A stretch of DNA of 61,480 nt from an uncultured Lachnospiraceae bacterium. Its GTDB lineage: Bacteria > Bacillota > Clostridia > Lachnospirales > Lachnospiraceae. This document shows positions 53,095-60,341 of this stretch, piece after piece (position 1 is the stretch's first letter; each line of letters begins with the position of its first letter). The position numbers and the translations under genes are program-made. The stretch is taken from assembly GCA_910579425.1 (NCBI GenBank), contig CAJTVL010000021.1, positions 1-61,480 of the forward strand. The letters are read 5' to 3'. Below the pieces are notes generated by a model that saw only the letters and a list, made by a program, of their open reading frames with translations, did not search any database and was not told the origin of the DNA.

Positions 53095-55419
53095 TCAGGG
53101 AAATAAAATCTGCATCTCCCCTGCCCTGCCGTAAGAGTTCTGTCCCAGAAAAATATTCCGCACGATATCCTTCTTAATCACATTCTCCATGCGGATAAAA
53201 GAATCATAGGCTTCCCTGTGATATTCAAACACAGGATTTCTCTGTGCGGTGGCAAGCCCGCTTACCACATACTGCAGCTGCTGCAAATAGTCCACCTGCT
53301 CCACCCAGGCATTGTCGATGGCCCGCAAAGAACACAGACGGACATATTCCCGGAGTTCCTCCTCCGATGAAAATGATTCCCTTTTCCTTCTCCATACTGT
53401 CTTCACATAAAGCTGCATCTTCTTTTTCAACAGTTTCTTCTTCATATGCCCGGCATTCGCAAATCGGTTGTCCAGCCGGTACGAAAGATTGTCCAATACA
53501 TACCTGTTAATCTCTCCGGCGGCAGGATGGGGATGCTCTTTCAGGAATTTCTCCACGCCCTCCCAGGCCAGTTGTAGTACTAATTCCTGCTCCAGACTTC
53601 CCCCGTCCAGCAGCCTGTTCCTGACATCATACATCATTGTCCGCTGCCGTTTTAAAACTTTGTCGTAGTCCACCGAACTCTGCCGCCGGGCGACACTCTG
53701 CTCTTCCTGGATTTTTTGCGTTCCATTGATCAGCCGCTTTAAATGTCCCTTAGAAATCCAGCGATCCTTATCCACATATCTTTCCAGTACTTTTTCCCCA
53801 ACCGAAGAAACTACGTCATCCTCAAGGGAGACAAAGAACTGGCTGCAGCCGGGATCCCCCTGGCGCCCCGCCCGCCCTCTGGCCTGACGCTCCAGCCGGA
53901 TATTCCCCATGCGGCCGATCCCGATGACGGCAAGGCCTCCCAGCTGTGCCACCCCAGGCCCCAGACGGATGTCTGTGCCTCTTCCCGCCATACCGGTGGA
54001 TACTGTAACGATCCCTTTCCGCCCCGCTTCCCTGATGATCTGTGCCTCCCAGTGGGCATTGTTGGCGTTCAGCACACTGTGCGCCACCTGTTTCTCGATC
54101 AGCGCGTGGGACACCAGCTGCGTATCGGCGATCGTCGATGTCACAACCAGCACTGGCTGTCCGGTCTCGTGGCGCTCAAGCACTTCCCTGATGGCTTCCG
54201 CATACTGCTGCTCCGCGTTTTTGAAAAAACGGTCTTTCTGATCCACTCTCTGCAAAGGTCTGTTCGTCGGGATGATGGTGACCTTCCTTTTATAGATCCT
54301 GCGCAGCTCCCTTTTCGCATCGGCGATTGTGCCGCTCATACCCGCCATCCGGGGAAACAGCAGAAAGAGGTTCTGGTAGGTTATGGAGGCAACTGATCTG
54401 GTCTCCTGTGTGATCTTTACCTTCTCTTTCATCTCGATCGCCTGATGAATCCCTCCCTTAAGCTTCATTCCGGGAAGGACGCGCCCCGTACTGTTATCCA
54501 GAAGGGATATCTCCCCTTTTTCGGTGACAACATAATCCTTATCCCGCTCCATGGTGATATGCGCTTTCAGGGCAAGCGTCACATGCCTGTTCAATTCGAA
54601 ATTCTCCGCCTCATAGAAACCCTCAATGCGAAAATACCGCTCTGCATAGGCCACCCCTTCGTCCGTCAGCCATACGCTGTTCTCTTCTTTTATGTAATCC
54701 CGCTCCTCCTGCAGCGTGGTCACAAAAAAATCCGCAAGCTCGTACAGGTTGGACTGCACACGGGGTGCACCGGAAATCACAAGGGGCATCGTGGCTGCAT
54801 CCATGAGCACCATATCCGCCTCATCGATGATTACATAATAAAATTCCCTCAGGAAGCGACCCTCTGCGCTGGATACCAGATTATTTATGAGGTAATCAAA
54901 TCCTAACGCCGCATGCGTGGTATAGACAATATCCGCTTCATAAATCCGGCGTTTCCATGCATTATGAGGCCTACTCTCCTGATCCTGCCCCACCCCGGAT
55001 CGCACCGTCATACCCAGGAATCCATATACCGGCCCCATCTCCTGTGCATCACGATCCGCCAGATAATCGTTGGCCGTGACTAGTATCGTACTCTTCCCGG
55101 TCAGGGCGTTGAGATAAAGGGGAAGCGTAGCTGTCAGGGTCTTCCCCTCCCCGGTATTCATCTCCGCCAGATAGCCATAATGCAGCGCAATTCCGCCCAA
55201 AATCTGGCAGTCGTAGGGCTCCATGCCCAAAATTCTCCGATCCGCCTCGCACACCACGGCAAATGCCTCCGGAAGGAGACTCTCCGTGGAGGCTCCCTGC
55301 GCAATGCGCTTTCGGAACTCCCCGGTCTTTCCGCTCAGCTGCGCATCGCTTAAGGCCCTCACGGCAGGCTGCTCCTGTTTTACTTTTTTCAGGATACGAT
55401 AAAGTTTTTTATTCGCCAT
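53095..55419 (-). CDS. secA2: SecA2, accessory Sec translocase ATPase
   Basis: 774 aa; motor for export of the glycosylated SRR protein. Q-motif region EAFAVVCEADRRILGMEPYD, Walker A MNTGEGKTLTA (GEGKT at 90-94), Walker B VIIDEADMVLMDAAT (DEAD at 199-202), GMSGTIADAKREL, STGMAGRGTDIRLGPGV and RQARGRAGRQGDPG of helicase motif VI. Compared with housekeeping SecA (about 840-900 aa) it lacks the C-terminal zinc-binding SecB site, as usual for aSec SecA2. The first 11 nt overlap asp3. It lies between asp3 and gtfA1. Confidence 0.97.
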   Translation of the reverse strand: MANKKLYRILKKVKQEQPAVRALSDAQLSGKTGEFRKRIAQGASTESLLPEAFAVVCEADRRILGMEPYDCQILGGIALHYGYLAEMNTGEGKTLTATLPLYLNALTGKSTILVTANDYLADRDAQEMGPVYGFLGMTVRSGVGQDQESRPHNAWKRRIYEADIVYTTHAALGFDYLINNLVSSAEGRFLREFYYVIIDEADMVLMDAATMPLVISGAPRVQSNLYELADFFVTTLQEERDYIKEENSVWLTDEGVAYAERYFRIEGFYEAENFELNRHVTLALKAHITMERDKDYVVTEKGEISLLDNSTGRVLPGMKLKGGIHQAIEMKEKVKITQETRSVASITYQNLFLLFPRMAGMSGTIADAKRELRRIYKRKVTIIPTNRPLQRVDQKDRFFKNAEQQYAEAIREVLERHETGQPVLVVTSTIADTQLVSHALIEKQVAHSVLNANNAHWEAQIIREAGRKGIVTVSTGMAGRGTDIRLGPGVAQLGGLAVIGIGRMGNIRLERQARGRAGRQGDPGCSQFFVSLEDDVVSSVGEKVLERYVDKDRWISKGHLKRLINGTQKIQEEQSVARRQSSVDYDKVLKRQRTMMYDVRNRLLDGGSLEQELVLQLAWEGVEKFLKEHPHPAAGEINRYVLDNLSYRLDNRFANAGHMKKKLLKKKMQLYVKTVWRRKRESFSSEEELREYVRLCSLRAIDNAWVEQVDYLQQLQYVVSGLATAQRNPVFEYHREAYDSFIRMENVIKKDIVRNIFLGQNSYGRAGEMQILFP

Positions 55420-55861
55420 CTGTTATTTCCGTTATCATGATTGAATGAAAATGAAACTGTACCGCCCCGGCATTGATCAGCTGAACCTCATAGCTGAACG
55501 TTTTCATGGGACATTGAAAATCCGCCTCTCTGTCTCTGACGATCTGGCTCCCCGCCTCCACATCATAGCGGTCATAGAAGACAACCTTCAAAAGAAGCCC
55601 GTCTTCCGGCTCCGCTGCTGCGTCCAGGCTGATATGATATCTTCCCTCTCCATCTATCATAGGCAGCGTTGGCTCAATCCGCGCTCCCTGATAATTTACC
55701 CTGGAGAACCATCTTTTGACGACCGCCCCCGGCTGGATCAGTTCATTTCTGAATTCAACGTCATCCTTTGCATGAAAGAACACCTCTGCCCCATACAGAT
55801 AGGTATCTTTGGCATACTCATTCCAGTATATTTTCCATGTTTCCCCCGACATCGCTTTCAC
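55409..55861 (-). CDS. asp3: Asp3, accessory Sec system protein
   Basis: 150 aa, short beta-rich protein. Typical Asp3 features: YLYGAEVFFHAKDDVEFRNE near the start, LPMIDGEGRYHISLDA and TFSYEVQLINAGAVQFHFHS near the end. In streptococci Asp3 forms a complex with Asp1 and Asp2 that escorts the SRR substrate to SecA2. GTG at 55861 overlaps the asp2 stop (GTGA) and has GGAGG 5 nt before it; an ATG at 55852 is an alternative. It overlaps secA2 by 11 nt. Confidence 0.92.
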   Translation of the reverse strand: MKAMSGETWKIYWNEYAKDTYLYGAEVFFHAKDDVEFRNELIQPGAVVKRWFSRVNYQGARIEPTLPMIDGEGRYHISLDAAAEPEDGLLLKVVFYDRYDVEAGSQIVRDREADFQCPMKTFSYEVQLINAGAVQFHFHSIMITEITDGE

Positions 55862-57387
55862 CCAGCCCTCCCGTTTTGGTTTGCATCGAAATCCTTCCGT
55901 ATGATTTCCTGATACTGATTTTCAAACCAGCTCAAAATTCCGGGCGTATCATCATTGTGCCTGCCATGAAGTCCTTTCCCATATATCCATGCCATGCCTC
56001 CGCTTAAATGGGACTTGAGGTTTTCATACGCATTCCTATCAAGGTCGTCTTCTATCATGTATGCTACCGCGAATCTGGTTTTGCTCCAGTCCGTATTGTC
56101 AAACCGATGCCAGAATCTCTCATCCAGCGCTCTGGCTGCCTCCGGTTTCAAACTCCCGCACGCTTTGTGAAGAACATCCAGCCAGGAGTGGGAACCCTCC
56201 GGACATTTGAGCCGCTCATTCTCAGCTACCACTCCCATATTGGTCAGTGGTTTTCCAAGCAATATGGTATTGGGCCGAATCCCACAGCCGTAATACAGTG
56301 CGCCGAATGTCCCCATAGACAGGCCTGACAGGATCACCTGGCTGCGCTTAAACCCAAGCGCCAGCATATGTTTTCGGATAATCCGTTCCATCATATTTTC
56401 AAACTCTTTGGAGCCAAGATAAAAGGCCCCGCCTTCCAGCCTGCACTCCGCGATCAGAAGGAACGGATGCCCCAGCTTTCGCATCATATAATACCCCTCA
56501 AACCCTTCCTTCGTCTTATAACCGGAAAAATAGACATTCAGGGGCGGCTTTAAATTGCCGGGGTCGAAATAATAAAATATCTCCTCCCGTTCCTTGGTGA
56601 CCGCCCTTTTCCCTCCGGGCAGGAAGGCCCCTTTACCTCTTCTGGAATGGCGGTCATGCAAACCCGTAATTGTCAGACGTCCATGTCCTTTTGCTTTCAG
56701 GGATACAAATAGATACCCTGTTTTATCCTGATGATTTTCAACATATACCATATCCTTCAAATCATCTTCAGAAAATAAACAGACTTTCTGCGAATCTGGC
56801 TTCGTACCATATACAAAATAGAATAATGATATTTCCAGCGATATCGTTACGGTATCCTCTTTGGTATACTCCAGCCAAAATTCAATTGTCTGGTTTTCAT
56901 AAATAGGAATATTATTTCGCCAGAAAACAATCTGTGTCAGTTCATCGCCGTAATCGCCAGTAAGGACGACATCTTCATAACCTCTCCAGGAAACAGAACC
57001 CTTAAATCCCTGTGCCACAGACAGTAACTGAGGAATATATTTTTCTCCATAAGAGCTTGGAAAATAATCCGGCAGGCCAGCCTCCAAAAGGATCCTCAAT
57101 TCCTCAGCAGAAATCCTCCTGCCCATCTTCCGCTTATAAAGCCGCCCTGTCACACTGCCCTTTCTGGGAATCACGTTCTCCGTCAGAAATACGCAGTACG
57201 CCCTTGAAAACCTAATCAGATAATCAAACTCCTCCTCCATAACCTCCCGATCCAGGATAACCACATCAAAATCCTTTCTCGGCAATTCCGAAAAATCAGG
57301 ATCATAGTGCCACTCCGCACATGCTGATACCTGCATGATTGTGCTAAAGTCTCTAGTTCCCAGCTGTAATACTTTTACTGTTTCCAA
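55858..57387 (-). CDS. asp2: Asp2, accessory Sec protein and probable GlcNAc O-acetyltransferase
   Basis: About 509 aa. Asp2 of streptococci has an alpha/beta hydrolase fold and acetylates GlcNAc on the SRR protein. The putative triad is kept: Ser in ILSGLSMGTFG (about 360 from the far TTG), Glu/Asp in MIEDDLDRNAYENL (about 449) and His in GLHGRHNDDTPGIL (about 480), which is close to the published S. gordonii positions (362, 452, 482). The N-terminal part has VLQLGTRDFS. There is no ATG; two TTG codons (57396 and 57387) overlap the end of asp1, and AGAGG sits 11 nt before the second. Confidence 0.93.
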   Translation of the reverse strand: METVKVLQLGTRDFSTIMQVSACAEWHYDPDFSELPRKDFDVVILDREVMEEEFDYLIRFSRAYCVFLTENVIPRKGSVTGRLYKRKMGRRISAEELRILLEAGLPDYFPSSYGEKYIPQLLSVAQGFKGSVSWRGYEDVVLTGDYGDELTQIVFWRNNIPIYENQTIEFWLEYTKEDTVTISLEISLFYFVYGTKPDSQKVCLFSEDDLKDMVYVENHQDKTGYLFVSLKAKGHGRLTITGLHDRHSRRGKGAFLPGGKRAVTKEREEIFYYFDPGNLKPPLNVYFSGYKTKEGFEGYYMMRKLGHPFLLIAECRLEGGAFYLGSKEFENMMERIIRKHMLALGFKRSQVILSGLSMGTFGALYYGCGIRPNTILLGKPLTNMGVVAENERLKCPEGSHSWLDVLHKACGSLKPEAARALDERFWHRFDNTDWSKTRFAVAYMIEDDLDRNAYENLKSHLSGGMAWIYGKGLHGRHNDDTPGILSWFENQYQEIIRKDFDANQNGRAG

Positions 57388-58966
57388 TGCCGTCAATTAC
57401 CTCTTTCCACTGCTCGATCAAATACTGCGCCGTATGGGTCTTCCCAAGCTCGAAGGACTGAATCATCGCCGTGTTCCAGTTGTTCATATTTTCCAGATAA
57501 TACCTCAAATCGTCCCCCAGCCGGGAAATATTCCGGCATATACGCCCATTCATACCTGGTCGCATATATTGGGTGACACTGCGCAGAATCTGCGGAATGC
57601 CCATCCCCACACAGGAAATCTGCAGAAACAGGTCAGGCGGTTCCGCCAGATCCACGAAAACCCGCTGCTGACGCACACACTTATTCACGGAAAGTTCATC
57701 GACACACTGCTCTACCAGGAACAAAATGGGGAGCCTATCCTCATCATCCAGCCAAAACTCTGCTTTATTCTGATCCACTTTTCTGGCCCATCCCGGCGGA
57801 TAGCCGTTCTTCTCTAGGATTCCGCTAACCTGCCTTAAGATCGCTTCCTCACGTCCAAAATCTGCCTTTCTGGTAAACAGGCACACTCTGGCATCCTTAT
57901 TCTTCTCCATGTAGGCCGCCAGATATTTCACTGCCTCTGCCAAAACCTCCGGTACCAGCTGATCCACCGGGAACAAAATCTTCTGCACCGGCAGCTGCTG
58001 GCTGATACCGGGGTCAAGCCTCGTATCATAAGGCGGGATATTCACTTTCGCATTCTTTTCAATGCCGCTTGTCCTTAAAAGGAGTTCCAGATTATCCTCC
58101 GAATCCGTCACAATGCAGTTTCCGTGAGAAAGCACCCGCACGGACTTCTCATCTTCCAGGGTGAGCCTATCCTGAAACACAGAAAAAATAGTTTTCCTGT
58201 CCGCCAGCAGCCTGTCCAGCAGGGGCAGATGCTGTCTATGCGCCGCCGCACAGAAAATATCCTCCTCCCGGGTCGTCCGAAGCCATGATGCCAAAACCTC
58301 TTCGATGACTTCCTCCATGGATGCGTAGGTATTCTTTCGAAACAGAATCTCCTTCTCTTCCCTAAACGTCCGGATCAGATACTGGTTACTGCGTGGATTC
58401 ACCGCCACATGTCCGTCTGCAAAATGACATAGTTTCCAGACACCCTTCTCCGTCAAATACTGTTCATACGCCTTCTTCCCATTCTCATATACCTCTGTGC
58501 AGGATATAAATCCCCTGTCATCGTATATGTTTTTCCGGGTAATCTGCCCGTTTCGGTATAGATCTACCTGTATAGGGTTGCCATACTCCCCAAACTCAAT
58601 ATTCGCATACATTTCTCCTTGCAACATAGCAATGACCGCAAACGGCGTATAAACAAATTCTATCTTTCTGGGCCAGTTCAGATTATGGAAAGAGAACATC
58701 TCCTGTTTCCTCCTGCGCACCTCCTGCACTGCGTCAAACACAGACCAGTAGGGCGCCCGAAACGCGCTCTGCCTGTGCAGAAAATGCCTGAAATTCGGCG
58801 CATAGGACAGCAGCAGAATCTCATACTCACAGACAGCATTCCGCTGGAACAGTTGAATCTGTTTGACAGTATCATCCGTTTCTGTCTGTGTACGACGCCT
58901 GTGCCAGAATTGTTCATTTTCTTTCCATTCATTTTTTGAATACCAGGCCGGTATAAAATACAGCAT
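57353..58966 (-). CDS. asp1: Asp1, accessory Sec system protein
   Basis: About 537 aa. Asp1 is a degenerate GT-B-fold protein that binds glycan and builds the Asp1-3 complex. Typical N-terminus LYFIPAWYSKNEW, then FRAPYWSVFDAVQEV, a beta-rich middle and a C-terminal stretch with QISCVGMGIPQILRSVTQYM. The frame opens at 58981; ATG at 58966 fits the family N-terminus better. It follows secY2 by about 88 nt and overlaps asp2 by some 35-44 nt. Confidence 0.9.
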   Translation of the reverse strand: MLYFIPAWYSKNEWKENEQFWHRRRTQTETDDTVKQIQLFQRNAVCEYEILLLSYAPNFRHFLHRQSAFRAPYWSVFDAVQEVRRRKQEMFSFHNLNWPRKIEFVYTPFAVIAMLQGEMYANIEFGEYGNPIQVDLYRNGQITRKNIYDDRGFISCTEVYENGKKAYEQYLTEKGVWKLCHFADGHVAVNPRSNQYLIRTFREEKEILFRKNTYASMEEVIEEVLASWLRTTREEDIFCAAAHRQHLPLLDRLLADRKTIFSVFQDRLTLEDEKSVRVLSHGNCIVTDSEDNLELLLRTSGIEKNAKVNIPPYDTRLDPGISQQLPVQKILFPVDQLVPEVLAEAVKYLAAYMEKNKDARVCLFTRKADFGREEAILRQVSGILEKNGYPPGWARKVDQNKAEFWLDDEDRLPILFLVEQCVDELSVNKCVRQQRVFVDLAEPPDLFLQISCVGMGIPQILRSVTQYMRPGMNGRICRNISRLGDDLRYYLENMNNWNTAMIQSFELGKTHTAQYLIEQWKEVIDGIGNSKSITAGN

Positions 58967-59054
58967 GAAATATTTTTGCATCCTTTCCCATGATCGTTGC
59001 GGTTCACAGCCTTTCCATATATATTCTTATCCGGCTGCGGAGCGTAACAAAACG

Positions 59055-60266
59055 TCAGATAAAGAACGAATAGGAATCAAACCTCCGATAAGATCTTACT
59101 TCCCGATACAAAGGACATCCTATACCGGCCAGGATTGATCCTGTCGCCGGAAATAGCGCCAAATCCGGCGATATTTCCCCAAGCAGTGACAGCCCCAGCG
59201 ATATTCCCATCATCAGGCAAAGGATACAGCTGCTGAAAATACATAATTTCAAAAGTTTCATCCGCAGATACCGTTTTGTCTTCTTCCCGGCATATATCCC
59301 CACAACACTGTCGCCGCCCCTCTGAAGCTGTTTCGCCATCTCGCCCGGCATCAGCATGATAAAAGAAAACAGGATGTTCAACACAGCGATAATTCCAAGA
59401 TAGACGGCAACTCCCATCCCATCGTTCAGGTTCATCCTGCCGTTGATGCCCTGCAACGTCCTGTTGCTCTCATCCAACCGCAAAAGAAGCCTGATCAGCA
59501 ACTGCGGCAACATGAAAAAGGAAGCCGCAAACATGACCGGCATCACGCCAATTGGGTTGGGTTTGAAAGCGATAAAGCTCTTATCCGCATATTCGTTATG
59601 AATCGACACCCGCTGGACTGGAATGCGGATAATCAAAATCTCCATAATCAGGATTACAACAGCCATAACTGAACACAGAGCCAGCGGCCGGGAGAGCTCC
59701 TCCCAGGTGTATTTCCTGATGGTGGAAACCAGATTGTCCAAAATATTGACCAGAATAATTGGCATCTGCGCGCCTATTCCGTGTTTCCTGTTCCAAGTTG
59801 CCATTGTATATACGATCACAGCACCCACTATCATTTCCGCAGCTACAATCACTCTCAATGCGTCAAGCGGAAGGGCTGACTCCTTAAATATCAATCCTTC
59901 CGCTCTTGATACCGCAAAAGAAGCAGCCAGCAACAGCATGACTGCGAACGTAAGCCGCTGGGTTCTGCGCGGTGAAGAACGCGCCCTGGCTTCGTCTCCC
60001 TGGAGCGCCGTCCAAACCCATATGATCAGGTTTGCAGTAATGTAAGGCATGATCCCCAGCGCAAACAGGGTATACTGATACCTGTCTCCACTGATCATGG
60101 AATTCACAATATTCTGAGAGCTCAGTTCCTCCAGCTGGTAGGCCGCCGAATCTACATTATACAACAGAAGATTTCTTCCAGCCATATAGACCAGAAGAAT
60201 CATCAGAGTAAAAAGAAGTCTGTTTCGTAGTTCATGTGTTTTTTTTCCCAAAAAGTTTCCTCTCAT
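59055..60266 (-). CDS. secY2: SecY2, accessory Sec channel subunit
   Basis: 403 aa, about ten membrane helices; smaller than housekeeping SecY (about 430). Features: LRNRLLFTLMILLVYMAGRN in the first helix region, a plug-like AYQLEELSSQNIVNSMISG, ALGIMPYITANLIIW, PVQRVSIHN and FKPNPIGVMPVMFAASFFML, plus LPGEMAKQLQRGGDSVVGIY. It forms the aSec channel and is the first Sec gene after the SRR gene, as in streptococci. ATG at 60266 is 6 nt after GGAGAG, which lies inside a hairpin (60271-60298). Confidence 0.96.
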   Translation of the reverse strand: MRGNFLGKKTHELRNRLLFTLMILLVYMAGRNLLLYNVDSAAYQLEELSSQNIVNSMISGDRYQYTLFALGIMPYITANLIIWVWTALQGDEARARSSPRRTQRLTFAVMLLLAASFAVSRAEGLIFKESALPLDALRVIVAAEMIVGAVIVYTMATWNRKHGIGAQMPIILVNILDNLVSTIRKYTWEELSRPLALCSVMAVVILIMEILIIRIPVQRVSIHNEYADKSFIAFKPNPIGVMPVMFAASFFMLPQLLIRLLLRLDESNRTLQGINGRMNLNDGMGVAVYLGIIAVLNILFSFIMLMPGEMAKQLQRGGDSVVGIYAGKKTKRYLRMKLLKLCIFSSCILCLMMGISLGLSLLGEISPDLALFPATGSILAGIGCPLYREVRSYRRFDSYSFFI

Positions 60267-60270
60267 AGGT

Positions 60271-60298
60271 ATCTCTCCGACAAAATCGCCGGAGAGAT
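60271..60298 (-). promoter_or_regulatory. Hairpin that covers the secY2 ribosome binding site
   Basis: On the minus strand ATCTCTCCG (60298-60290) pairs with CGGAGAGAT (60279-60271) around a 10-nt loop. The second arm contains the GGAGAG used by secY2 and ends 4 nt before ATG. It lies 43 nt after the SRR stop codon. Formation of the stem would limit secY2 translation relative to the SRR gene, or act as partial terminator without a T-run. Confidence 0.7.
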
Positions 60299-60341
60299 AT
60301 TGTTACATTATGATTGATCACGTTTCAGTGCCATTTCGCAC

